A stretch of 64,000 bases of DNA, taken from assembly GCA_023376005.1 (NCBI GenBank), contig CM042181.1, positions 23,156,013-23,220,012 of the forward strand, in the 5' to 3' direction. The notes beneath the pieces are model-generated. The model was not told the origin of the DNA. It worked only from the letters and a program-made list of their open reading frames with translations, and made no database searches. The first letter of the stretch is position 1. Each line of letters starts with the position of its first letter. A program made the position numbers and the translations under genes. This stretch comes from Doryteuthis pealeii. Its lineage: Eukaryota; Mollusca; Cephalopoda; Myopsida; Loliginidae. Positions 1-13,400 of this stretch are shown here, piece by piece.

Positions 1-500
1 AACTGTAGAACAATCATACTAAGTCCAATTACCGTCGAATTGGCAAGACAATACAGCAAGCAGTCGTAACCCAATACGATTCTGGTATGCTGTAAAGACC
101 ACTGCAAAGTGGCAGGATTTATGGAGCCTCAGAGGATCCTACAAACCAAGCAGCCAATCAGGACTCAGGGAATGGAATCATCCAAATGCATGAGTGGACT
201 GTTCTGAATTCTCATAAGTACCAGTTGTCTTGACACTGGTTCAGTTGTGCATGGCCAGTCACATTGTTCAAACCAATTGTTGACTGACTGACTGACTTCA
301 ATCCCAATGAGTAGTAGCTAGTCTTGCTACAGAGATTTAATTACTGTTGTTAAAGAGCTGCACGTTGGACTCTATCTTATTTATATCTTTTGTACGAAAA
401 GGTTAATAAACTTATGTTAACCTTTATCCGGATTTTAATGTTGTTATTTGTTAACTCAGACATAACACTTTGTTAGCCCGATACGGAAACTGTTAGGGTC
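1..500 (+). mobile_element. Possible LTR fragment
   Basis: This stretch has AATAAA (near 403-408), a downstream GT-rich tail, and an ACA-like end followed by a GTTAGCCCGATACGG block that could be the start of an internal region. No second LTR or coding part is visible, so the call is weak. Confidence 0.2.
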
Positions 501-654
501 AGACCCATCGAAAAATATACAGAGTTACTCCCCTTGATCAGTAAGCAACAGTTGCTTCCTGTGACAGATGCACTGTGGGAGCTAGGACTGGAAAGAGATC
601 TTCTGCCATGACACATGGATGGGGACATGAGCTAGCTGGTTGCACATAAATTTA

Positions 655-892
655 ATTCTCAAGTCACTATTCAGGATAATGAGGAGGTAATCAAGATATA
701 CATAGAGAGGGGGGAAGCGACAGGCAGAATGTGGGGGTAAAAGTAGGGTCAGTTTTTGACTCAATTGCAAATTATGACTAATTAGAACCAATTAAAATGG
801 AATTTTTTTCAAACATAACTCAATCCTAAAAGTAAGGAATATTTTAGCATGAATTTGGTGTCATTAAACTAACCAGTAAAAAAGCCTTTAGG
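655..892 (-). repeat. Interspersed repeat, partner of 26355-26570
   Basis: The segment is the reverse complement of 26355-26570, sharing GAATATTTTAG and GTCAGTTTTTGACT blocks with scattered mismatches. One copy is in the PCYOX1 3' portion and the other in a DIABLO intron. No coding capacity. Confidence 0.7.
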
Positions 893-896
893 TTTG

Positions 897-1195
897 ATTT
901 GGTTTGGTTTGGTTTGTTTTACGACATATCAACCTCGGTGGGTCATTTAATGCTAACAAAGTTTTGAAATAAATTCATTTTTAATGGATACACAATTTTT
1001 TTTATAAACACATTTTTCTATTTAACCCATAGATGGGACCCTAACTGGTACTTCCACTCCGGGTCAGAGTGAATCTAGGAGCAATGGTGATGAAAGGGCG
1101 CTCCACATTCCCCAAACCTCCAGAACTGGAACCTCACCATTAAATAGAGTTTAACGTAATTCCCAGGACATGAAAACCCTCAGCCACCACCGTAT
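897..1195 (-). mobile_element. 560-bp shared-tail element, truncated copy
   Basis: It starts (element 3' end) with a (GGTTT)n run and the ACGACATATCAACCTCGGTG tail, then the TAGATGGGACCCTAAC and CACTCCGGGTCAGAGTG blocks seen in the full copies at 11945-12535 and 37890-38450. The far end is missing after about 1195. Confidence 0.8.
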
Positions 1196-1269
1196 ATGAA
1201 AAACATTGATTCGCTCAGCTTTAGTATAATAATAGATATATACATATACACACACACACATTCCTGGAA

Positions 1270-1395
1270 GAGTGTAAAGAAAAAAAGAAAAAGAAAAAAA
1301 GGAAAAAGAAAAAAACAGGAAAAAAGAAAAAAATAGGAAAAAGAAAAAGGAAAAAAGAAAGAAAAAGAAAAAGATGAAAAAGAAAAAGAAAAAAT
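1270..1395. repeat. Purine-rich (A/G) low-complexity tract
   Basis: Long runs of AAAAAG and GAAAAA units lie immediately downstream of the exon 4 donor in PCYOX1 transcript sense, where they read as a poly-pyrimidine tract. No open function seen. Confidence 0.8.
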
Positions 1396-1401
1396 TTTTA
1401 C

Positions 1402-1614
1402 CCACCAACAAATGCATGGATATCAACTGTTTGTCCATAGTTTGTCCTGATGGCAACAGTCACCAACTCTTTAATAAAACACTCGGAGAATCCTTCCTCC
1501 TCGAGGACTTCGCGGAGAGATTGAGTAGTCAAATTAGCAAGTAGTGGGTCCATCGACAACAACAGATCTTTCACGGTGGTAAAAGAAAAACCTTTTTTTT
1601 GGTGATCATAAATT
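1402..1614 (-). CDS. PCYOX1: PCYOX1-like exon 4
   Basis: The acceptor is TTTTCAG at 1617-1615. The exon's first base completes the Arg codon begun in exon 3, giving [19 protein letters not shown] and then [14 protein letters not shown] and [15 protein letters not shown], all recognisable PCYOX1 core. The donor GTAAAA at 1401-1396 is followed by a ~120-bp pyrimidine-rich tract in transcript sense. No further exon was recognised between 1 and 1400, so the gene runs off the left edge. Confidence 0.9.
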
Positions 1615-2656
1615 CTGAAAACAAACAAAATTCATTAATTCAAACATTTTTTATTTCATTTGTATCAACATGTATGGAGACATATGTAGCATAATGGTTA
1701 TTGCTATGGGAAATGGACTTGACTACCCATAGAGTGGAACAGGAATTGAGTTAGAATTAATTCACCCCAAGATTCTCACTAAGGTTATTATTTCTAACTC
1801 CTTCAAGTTTTATATATATATATATATATGTAAATAAATGGAAATTAATCCGACAGAATGAATTTAACATTTTGAAAAAACAATTAGTAATTATTATCTG
1901 CTGACAGAATCTGTTTCGACGCCTTAGTAGAAGGGTCATCATCAACGAGCAAAAAATATTTATTTTTGAAACAGTATGCGCATTTTAAAAAATTCAAGCA
2001 TTCCAGCTTGTGTTTGTACCCCCTATTCTCTTCCAACGGTTTTTTATCCCTTCTCTCTTTCATATATTTTTTGCTCGTTGATGATGACCCTTCTACTAAG
2101 GCGTCGAAACAGATTCTGTCAGCAGATAATAATTACTAATTGTTTTTTCAAAATGTTAAATTCATATATATATATATATATTATTAAAGAAATGGATACA
2201 ATAGAAACCTACTCGAGTTTCACCATTAGGATCTTCAGGGTTAAATCCACTGAATTAATCGTGTGTTCATTGAATAAGATGTCTATTTAAGACTATAATG
2301 CTAAATCTCTAAGTCTTTTGTTATTTCTTTACTTATATATATATGTGTGTGTGTGTGTGTGTAAGCTGAAAATAGAAGCGAATCCGACAGTATGTTGAAA
2401 GAAAAATAAAGGAAAGAAAATGTTGAATGGATAAAATAGGTTTTATTTTATTTTACTGACACATGTTTAATAATAATAGATAGAATGCATGTATACATAG
2501 ATAAACTCCTGGCCGAAACACTTTTGTTATTTCTTTACTTCTATATTTGCTCTGTGATTCTAACATTAAGAGCACACATTGAGCTCTCAAACTGCGACAG
2601 GTTTTTTAAAATAAAACTCTTGTGTCGTAAGGAAGATTTCTTCTCTGGACTTTTGG

Positions 2657-2709
<53 letters not shown>

Positions 2710-3605
2710 TTATTTACCAACCCCTCCGCACGAGCAGGTTGCGACACAAGGTCAATTTCTTAAGCGGAGTTTAACAGGTTTGAATTCAGAGTTTTTCTTC
2801 TCCTAGACTGGTTATCTAGCCATGGTTAAAGAGTCCAGTCTTCCCTGTTATTTACCCATAGCTAGAGGGAGAATTTGATTCATACCTTTCCCAAGGGTAT
2901 TTGCGCTGTATGAAAATGCAAATAGCCTCGTCTGGGAATTGAAATCGGGTTGACAAGCCCATTTCCTATGACTCTAAATATTAGACGATGCGCCTCCATA
3001 TATATGTTGATGATATCAAGTGTTACCTAAATACGATTCAAGGAAATTAAATAAGCATGCATATAAAAAGATTAATTTAATTATAATTGAAATAAGTGTA
3101 GTTTCTATTGTAACACCCTCCTCTTGTTCGATGAGCACCTGCAGGCCCCCTTTTTTTGCTACTGTGCATCTTACTGCATTTCCTGCAACTCCTAGCTTTT
3201 CCAACTTTACTTGCCATGATCGTCTCGTGATCGTCTGCTTATTTGACACTTACTTAGGACCTCCACTTGTGTACGTAATAGTGCCTCAGGGCTCATCCAG
3301 GGGGTTTACAATCAATTATCAAGAGAGAAGAAAGACAAGACAAGACAATTTCAGGTGAACATTCAAATGGCAGAGATGAGGTATATAGTTCTTGCATTGC
3401 TTCCTTCTTTCATTTCTATCTGCTAATCACACATTCTTCTCTGTACTGCCGAGATGAGAGGGGGCAAACTGCCCCCTCTTGTTCTTTTAAGAACTTCTGC
3501 TAATGTTGTCTTCTCTGCTACTATGTTTAAGGGCGATCTCTCTCATCCAACAACTCCCTCGCCAACTAAAAACTCGACTCCACTGTTTCAACTAAAAAAC
3601 TCGAC

Positions 3606-3649
<44 letters not shown>

Positions 3650-6600
3650 TGATCACCTCTCGTAGGGTCAGCAAGGCGAGGGAAGTCTGATGTTGGAAGA
3701 CCCGAAACTTCCCAATGACCCATGCAGATAACATGACGACAACCACCAGCGCCCCAAATGTAGGAGCGTATATTTAAAGTATAGTGTGATACTACGCATT
3801 GTATCAAGTGCAGAATGCCTCCAAATGCATTCTGCACTTGATACAATGCGTAGTATCACACTATACTTTAAATATACGCTCCTACATTTGGGGCGCTGGT
3901 GGTTGTCGTCATGTTATCTGCAAGGTTCATTGGGAAATTTCGGGTCTTCCAACATCAGACTTCCTTCACCTTGCTGACCCTATTAGAGGTGATTAAACTC
4001 CGATACCTCCACCAACAACATATAAAATCATTCCTAGGATCAATGTCAATATGCTGAAGAATAAAACAATATTATTAAAGATCAATAACACCAAGTAATT
4101 ATTTATCAAATCTGTTTTTCTTAAAACCAGTATGCAAATTAATCACAGTAGATATTATGTAAATCTTTATTTCTTAGTGATATAAAAGACACATTGCAGG
4201 ATTTTAAACACGCTAATAACATGGACTGTTTTGAGGCAAATCTAACTGAGATTTTCATAGAAACCTTGTTAATAAATGTATTCTAAGAATTAATGATTTT
4301 GATTATAAATTAAAATTAAATACACATTGATAAACTCACACAATTTCTGGGGGTATTGTGATGTAAGCAGTGACTTAGTTTCGGTTAGACAGACAGACAC
4401 TGAAAATCTATTATAATAAGATAGTGGGTATTATCTTATAACCAACTCATAAGTCCTCATAATACATTACTGCATCAAGAGATACACTAACACTGAACAT
4501 TTGGTATGGAAAAGACAAATAACTGGCTCACATGAACAATGCACATATGAATGTTTAATAAACACAAAATATAACAACAAATAACAGAATACACATGTCC
4601 AGTAGGGTAGGTCGATTTTTCACTTTTAAAAAATATCAAATTGTCCATCTATACAAAAGTTGTGTGTTAGTATACTGAATACTGATACTAAAAATTAGAT
4701 CTTTTACTTGTACCATTGTTTGAGGAAATAGCGTCAAAGATTGTCTACTAAAATGTACTAAAAATCCTTGTTTTCACAAAATTTACCCTTTAGAAAACAA
4801 GGATTTTTAGTACATTTTGGTAGACGATCTTTGATGCTATTTCCTCAAACAATGGTACAAGTAAAAGATCTAATTTTTGGTATCAGTTTTCAGTATACTA
4901 ACACACAACTTTTGCCTAAATGAACAATTTGATATTTTAAAAAAGTGAAAAATCGACCTACTCTAATGTCCAGTCTGTAGTATCTGAATGCCAAGTAAGA
5001 AAAATGATTATTCATTTATTTATTCAGAGGTTCAAATGTGTCGTAATTTAAAAGGAGTAATTTCATGTCAAATCATCCAGGCCATATCATCCATCCGCTT
5101 CAATTTTTCTCAAGTTTTGTCCAAGTGTGGATTATGATAAAGTTAGACAATGCCAAAAAATTTGAGCTTCCAATTCCAAAAATTGAACAAATATTGAACT
5201 ATCTTTTTGGTACAAATAATGTTGAATATATGTGAAATAATAATACAAAAGTTTTTTTTTGTCATAGACGCAGTGCCACATCAGGATATTGATCTTGCTA
5301 TGAAAAAATTAGAAATCCTCAATAACTTTGCTTGACTTTAAGATTTTTTGATTCCTTGGGCAAAAATGCTTTTATAAACCAATTTCTAGTAGTAGGGAAG
5401 CTCTAGAACTCATTTTACAGACAAAAATAGATTACAAAAAGTAGTCATCCCCTAAGCCCAATTTGGAGAGCTAAAAATCAACATAACTCCACAAATCTTT
5501 GGAATTGGAAGCTCAAATTTTGGGGATTATTTAACATTAACATAGTCCCCATCTGGGGAAAGAAAATCAGAAAAATTGAAGGGGGTGGGTGACAATTTTA
5601 CTTTTTCTGGATGATTTGACATGGAATTACCCAAAGGGGAAATAACTCACCGAAGGAATTTTTCTAAAATATTATCATTGACCCAATTTGAAAGTCGATG
5701 TATATTTGTGCCATAACGCCAAAAAGCTTTCATGGCTGTGATCAAATAATAATCACTCGACTGGAACTGAAATTGTTCTCCATCATAAATACCAAAACCA
5801 CCAGACTTCTCTAGCGTCTTCTTTTCCAAACCTTGAAAAAAAAAAAAAAATAATCAGATATAATGAAAAATATCAAGAACAACAATATATAATAGAAAAC
5901 GGTTAAATGTATATTTAAATACAACAATATTTATTTTATAGGTATGTCCCAATCCTCATATACCCTACCTATGTACAATAATGGGTACGTCCCAATCCTC
6001 ATATACCCTACCTATGTACAATAATGGGTACGTCCCAATCCTCATATAACCTACCTATGAACATTAATGGGCATGTCCCAATCCTATCTATGAATGTTAA
6101 TGGGTATGTCCCAATCCTCATATACCCTACCTATGAACATTAATGGGTATGTCCCAATCCTCATATACCTATGAACATTAATGGGTATGTCCCAATCCTC
6201 ATATACCCTACCTATGAACATTAATGGATATGCTTTATAAACAAAGAACTCTGGTTGCTTATAGTACCTGCTGTTGCTGAAGTGGTTACCTAATTAAGTA
6301 CTGAACAGTCTCATCGCCGTTTAACTTTGGTGATGTTGGTACTTAATTCTATCATCATCATAGTTAAAAGAAAATAAATTAAATTCAAAACACAATAGTT
6401 TCCACTAACAATCCTATCCATATCTACATGTGCAGCATAATGCTCTTAACTAATGGTTCTACCCACTTGAACATGTACCATATTGAACACTCAATAATGG
6501 CTCCATCCAACCACAAACAAACAGGGCTGTTAACAGCATTCTGGTTTGGTTTGGTTTGGTTTGGTTTGGTTTACGGCATGTCAACCCCTTGGGTTATTTT

Positions 6601-9600
6601 ATGCTGAATACTTCTATTGGTAATTAGGTATTCAAAAATGTATAGGAGTTTATTTGCTGTAATCAAGTTTTCTGTTGAGAATTTTAACATCAAGAGAGGG
6701 AGTGGCTGATTTTTGTAAGTTTGTGAACTTACATCCTTGATAAGAGGCCGATTCTTTTCAAAAAGTTTAATATCCTCTTGGGATCTATTTTTCCAAATAG
6801 TTTGTCTATTGTCAACATTGTAGAACTTTCTTTGAGTGTGGGAGACGTGTGTGCATTCAATCAGAATATGTTTTATTGTGTATCGGTTTCCACATGAACA
6901 TTTAGGTGGAGGTTCTTCTTTTAAAATGAAGGAGTGGGTTAATCTTGTATGGCCAATGCGTAGCCGGGTGATAGTGGTTTCTTCTCTTCTGGTATTACTA
7001 GGATCAGGTGTCCTTTCTTTTAAGTTGGGCTGTAATTTGTAGAGTTTGTTGTGGGGATTTTCATTCCATAATTGCTGCCATTTGATTCTGTTTAAACACT
7101 TAATTGCCTTTTGAAATAACAGAATCTGACATTAAAATAAAGTCCCGAAGGTGGGTGGTGCTGAATCTCAGTACTTCCCAACAACTCCTGTGACACCGCT
7201 GTTGCCAAACCACATTGGTTCCTACCTTTCCTTTGGATCACAACGGCTGTGTGGAGAGGGAGGATTTGCTGCTTGGGCGACAGCTCACCCTCCATAAAAA
7301 ATAAAAACCTGCCCAGGCTACGTAGCTTTCCCACTAAAAAAACGATACCCATGCCGCAAGAGGAAACTGGACAATTTCCACCTCAGATGCCTACACCGCA
7401 TCCTACGCATATGTTGGCAGGACAAAGTACCAACAACAGAAGTGCTAGAATGTGCAAACAGGAACAGCATGCCCGCCATCATCTGTGACAGAGACGCCTA
7501 CTTTGGCTTGGTCACATCAGGAGGACAGACTCAGGCTGCATCTCTGAAAACCTACTGTACGGCGAATTGGCAGACGACACCCAACCAGCAGGGAGACCAT
7601 GCTTGCACTTTAAAGATGCCTGCAAAAGGAAAATAAAGACGTTCCACATTGGCACCAACACATGGGAGGCTTGTGCAGACGACCGTTCGGCCCAGCGACT
7701 CCTTGTCAAACAAGGAACAAAAAGGAGTGAAAAAGAGCAACTCCAGCAGGTATCACTGTTTGCTTGCAGTCGCTGCACCAGAGATTGCCACTTACATGTC
7801 TGCAGATAAAAATAAATTTTTAAAAAAGTGGACACCATGCCATCGTCTTTAGTAGACGGAAGGTTGTATTGTTCCAGACTATGGGATTCTTTTTTGAGCA
7901 GTGAGACTTTTTCTTCTTGAATTAATAATTTTTTTCGAGATTTTTTCTTTTTTTCTTTAAGTGATTTTATTGTTTCGTGCAGTTTATCTGTTTCCTTTTT
8001 AATATCAGTAGCTATTTGCGATTTCAAATCGCCCATTTTGACTCGCAATTCATCACGAAGTTTGATTATCTGATCGAGAACGTCCGAGATTGAAGTTTCC
8101 CTTGGTGTAGCCATAATGAAGCCGGAACAAGTATTAACTGGCATAAGCAGGCAGTGTATACGATGTAATGATTTTCACTGCCTTTTTTCTTTTTCTTTTT
8201 TCTTTTTTTTCCCGATGTCCATTGAAAAAAAAGAAAGAAAAAGAGGGGGGGAAAAAAAAACAAAAAAAACCGAACTCATTAGTGATGTTATCTCTCTCTC
8301 TAAAAAAAAGAAAAAAAAAGAAAAAAAAAAAAAAGGATGCCAATCAAATTCAAAACAAAATTATGAAATGAAAGTTTTTAGTTCTTACCCAAAAGTTTAG
8401 TAAAATTAACCTTACCCAAAATTATGAAATGAAAGTTTTTAGTTCTTACCCAAAAGTTTAGTAAAATTAACCATGTAATCATTTTTGGGGTGAATTGTAC
8501 TTCCCCCTGACTCGATCAATTTGCCGTCCAAATTTACAGTGGCAAGACGTCCTCCAACTTCATTGGCTTCAAATACATCAATGGTAGCTTGATCTCCAAA
8601 TAAACTCCGTAAATAATACGATGATGATGTGCCTCCAATTCCAGCACCAATCACAGCTAAAAGAAGAAGAAGAAAAAGAGAGACAATTTTAATGTGATAA
8701 CATTAGCATTTCCATGTTTGTTTATTTTAGAAGCATTGTTGAAACAGTCTGTACGATATTCTACACACCGAGTAATTCTTTGTGAACTTCACTTGTTATT
8801 ATTATCTTCTATAATTATCGAATTTTATGCGATATGCGCATTGTAATTGCCTTCAAGCAAAAATATAAATATTAATATATATACTTTATTCAACAATGCT
8901 TCTAAAATAAACAAACATCCAAAAATCTTATTTCCTTTGCTGAAGAGCTTAAAGCCCGAGTTTGTTATTGTTCACTCAGCGTCCCCTTACCTCATATGGT
9001 AGAGACGTCTCAGTATCATTGACAGGTTAATTTCGCAGGAATTTCTCCGTGCTGTACCGTGGCTGAAGCCGTATAGTTTCTGACTATCCTGCTGAAGTCC
9101 CGGTTTCGATTTCTGTCAGAGGGAAATCGTTAGTATATATCGCTGATGAGACTTGATAAAGTTGAAACAATCTGTACGATATTCTACACACCGAGTAATT
9201 CTTTGCGAAATTCACTTGTCATTATTATCTTCTATAATTATCGAATTTTATGCGATATGCGCATTGTAATTGCCTTCAAGCAAAAATATAAATATTAATA
9301 TATATACTTTATTCAACAATGCTTCTAAAATAAACAAACATCCAAAAATCAATTTTTCCCATCGAAATAAACTGAAATGCCATTAATCTATTCCAGCCCT
9401 CCCGCAAAAACACCAAATTTGTTTTCTTACATTCTTTTAAATAAGAAAATTAGCACCCTATTGTATAAAAACATAATAAAACAGAATGTAATGAATTATG
9501 TACTGTAATATGTTTTAATATTTATTTTATTTATAAATAATATTTTTCTTTGGTATAAATAAATGTTTTTAATGAACTTATTAACATAAATGTAACTGAA

Positions 9601-9699
9601 ACTCACTCGTATTTCAAATTTTGGCTCACAACATAAAGCAAAAAAACAAATTGACTGAGAGCTTGTAACTCAGAAAACTCTCAAGTCAATGTACCAGTG

Positions 9700-9772
<73 letters not shown>

Positions 9773-10373
9773 GTTTTTTTTCCGTAGTTAGGGTCTTTCC
9801 ATGTGTGGTTTAACCAATATTTATTTATTTTTATTTTTATTAGATTTTTATTTTTTATTTTTATTTTTTATTCCTTTACTTTATTTTTAATTCTTTACTT
9901 TTATCTCTATATTATTTTGTTCATTTTCTTTTTCTTATTTTTAGCCTTTAAATTCTGCTCATTTTGTATATACACTCTTACAACTATTTCCCCAAGGAAT
10001 CTGTCCCTCATCTAAGCCACACCTCATGCAAAACATAGACCTCCCTGCCTCATTCAAAGAAACTAACCCTGCCCATTCCAAACTAAGACTCCAACCCTCC
10101 CTCCCCTAAATTGATAGATTTAAAAGAGATGTTACTTTGGGAAATTCTCAGTAAGAGTCATGTTCTTGTGATTACCTCAGGATGCCGTATTAATACGGTT
10201 GAAATAAATTATTGTAATGAAGCAAGTTTAGAGTTTTTTCTTCATTTACTATATATATATATATATGAATAAGATATAATGAAAAAACATACGATGTTTA
10301 CAACTGAAATAGGCTCATCATATTTCAGTTGTAAACATTGTATGTTTTTTCATTATATCTTATTCATACTGTC

Positions 10374-10405
<32 letters not shown>

Positions 10406-13400
10406 TATATATATATAACACACACACACAATGTAAGAGAACGTTCTATGTCAACTTCAGAACCGTCTTAGCGTTCATAATTTCAAATATTCAAAGAATG
10501 ATAGTTTTTCATTCAACATTTTTAAATAGATTGACCAACAAAAGACTCTGTGATCAATTTACCAGTGTATATAAGTAAAAAGTAAAGTCATCGGGGTGGC
10601 CTAAAGTCGGTATCAGCCAGGGAGTCTATCCCCTTTTCAATAGCGCTAGACCAAGGAGATTGTTTTTTTTAGCATCTGAGGTGGAGCGCCACACCTACCA
10701 TCAGCTCCTTACTTTACTGCACAGATCCCTGTGCTACTCATACGCTGAGTTGGCGAGGACCGGTATCCAACTAGGAACCTTGTGGTTTCTAGCCGAACGC
10801 TCTACCGACTGAGCTAACCCGGCCCCTTACATAGCTTTTTTATTTAGTCATTATTTATAACTGTTTTATTTAGTCATTAATATTTATAACACGTTCTATT
10901 TAGTCATTAATATTTATAACACGTTCTATTTAGTCATTAATATTTATAACACGTTCTATTTAGTCATTATATTTATAAGTTTAACGTTCTATTTAGTCAT
11001 TAATATTTATAACTCGTTCTATTTAGTCATTAATATTTATAACTCGTTCTATTTAGTCAGTATTATTTCTTAGTATTTTTCTCCCTTGATTATTTCTTTA
11101 TTATAAAACTTAAAACCTGATAAATATTTCTCAAAAGAAAATGGTTGGTTGACTTTTGTGTCTTTATTCTTTTATTTGATCTTAATGATTTTTTTTTTAT
11201 TAAACTTTTTTTTTTTTGAGATAATGACAAACTGACACCTGTTTCTTGGGGGGAAAAAAGGACAACATATGTTGTCATAAAAAAGAAAAGGAAATTAAAA
11301 TTTACAAAAATGTCAGTTTAAAAAAAAGTATTTTAAAACAAAAACAACAACTCCAGTAGCAATTAAAGGTCGGTTAATGTTGCAATTTAGTAAAAATAAT
11401 TGGTTATTTCCTATAAATCCAACATAAACAAAGGGTAACCACTCTTGACTGATAAATTATTTATTTATTTTCCCATTAAACTAACCCTAACCCAGTCTTC
11501 TTTTTTCCTAGTAGATCAATAAATAAATAAATAAATAATTTATCAGTCAAGAGTGGTTCCCCTTTGTTTATGTTGGAGTTATAGGAAATAACCAAATAAT
11601 TATTATTTAAAAAACCCACACCATTTGGTGTGTGTACTGAATAGCTCACCTATGAAAATTACATTAATTTTATTTTAATGTATAAGCGTGGTCCGAAAAT
11701 CTTGTCACCCCTCACATTGTTTTAACTTTCATTATTTCGTGTTTTAATAATATAAGTTATGTAATTATTTTACCTAAAAAAAATTAATTCTTTACTAAGG
11801 ATTATTATTACTAGTTACTTGATACCATATAACTGTGTACAAACAAGTGATTATTATTAAGTAGAAATAATTACTTGAAACCATAATTATTTGTATTAGA
11901 TAGGAATACTTGAAACCATACATACAACTGCGTGCAAATTATTTATGGTTTGGTTTGTTTTATGGCATATCAACCTCGGTGGGTCATTTAATGCCGACAA
12001 AGTTGTGAAATAAATTCATTCTTAATGCATAATACAATTTTGTTTATCAACTCATGTTTTTCTATCCAAGCCATAGATAGGACCCTAACAGGTACTACCA
12101 CTCCGGGTCAGAGTGGACCAGGGAGCAATGGTGATGAAGGGGTGCTCCACATTCGCCAAACCTCCAAAACTGGGACCTCACCATCAGATAGAGTTGTCAT
12201 TCCCAGGACATGTAGACCCTCAGCCACTGCCTTCTAGAACCCATATGATAAAAAGGGATTGGGGCTTGCCATAAGGGCAATAGGGTTGGGAAAATCATAT
12301 AGGTGCTAGGATTTGACATGACCAGCTGCTTGATCGGAGGAGGCCTCTCTGACCGCCAGTCTAGCCCAAGATAGTGCCAAAGTGGAGTATTGCAAGTCAT
12401 GAACTGCTCATCCACCTGGGCTCTATCCTTAAGCATCACGGGTCACCACCCACGGCCAACAGGTGGCCCCATTGGGGGAGTCTTACCCCTCTGCAGAGGT
12501 GCAGTCAGTGCATTCTAACGCCCCACCGACAGGACGGAAATTATTTATGTTAGAAATACTTGATATCTTATAACTATACAAAAAAAAAAAAAAACTCTTT
12601 AAAAACTACACAAAATATGTAAATGTACAGGGTGGTCGTCCAAAATGTATTTGTCAACCTTACATATTGTTTTAACTTTCTTTATTTTTTGTTTTAATAA
12701 TATATAAATTATACAATTATTTTACCTCTAAAAAAAAAAAAAAATTAAAATTATATTATTTTCTAGAATTTCAGGTTGTATTATATAATTATTTTACCCT
12801 TAAAAAAATATGTAGGGGGTGACAAGACCTTCAGACCACCCTGTACAAAAAAAAAAAAAAAAAATTTTTTAGAAATGTAATATTTTCATTCACCATTGAG
12901 ATAAGTCATACTTCGTTTTTTATTTTTATTTTTCATACTGAAGTTCTAGACTTATAAATCGGCAATAACTCGACATTTTAGTGGTTGGGGGGAGGGAAAA
13001 ACTAAAGAAATATGGCCGATGACTGAATTGTATGTAGTTGAAAGTATACTTTTGAGATTTAACTGTAAAAAAAACTGACTTTAACTTACTCTTACATGGA
13101 TTGTTTTAATTTTCATTAAATTTCTCTGCACATTTAAAACAAAAAAGAAAATTTCGATAGCCGGGGGGATTCTGCAGTGTAGAAGCACCCAAACTCCCCC
13201 CACCCCCGGCGTAAAATTATTAATTCGATATCTTTATTTTTCTGGTCGTATTTCACCCCCCCCCAAAAAAAAAAATGACCCCAATAAATAAATAAGTAAA
13301 ATCAAAATTTGATATTCACATCCAATGTCATGCACCAAGAAAAGAAAAAAATGAAGTTGAAGAGGAAGTTTATTTTAGAAACATCACCCCCCTCCAAAAA

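Noticed and set aside
1..1400. Further PCYOX1 exon
   Set aside because: No minus-strand segment with acceptor, open frame and PCYOX1-like sequence was found left of 1402.
5940..6235. Direct repeats at regular spacing resembling a CRISPR array
   Set aside because: Units are contiguous with no unique spacers, and the genome is eukaryotic.
7512..8144. 210-codon minus-strand ORF
   Set aside because: Its C-terminal half is the exact antisense of a decayed LINE ORF. Only the first ~100 codons might be real, and they are annotated as a coiled-coil fragment.
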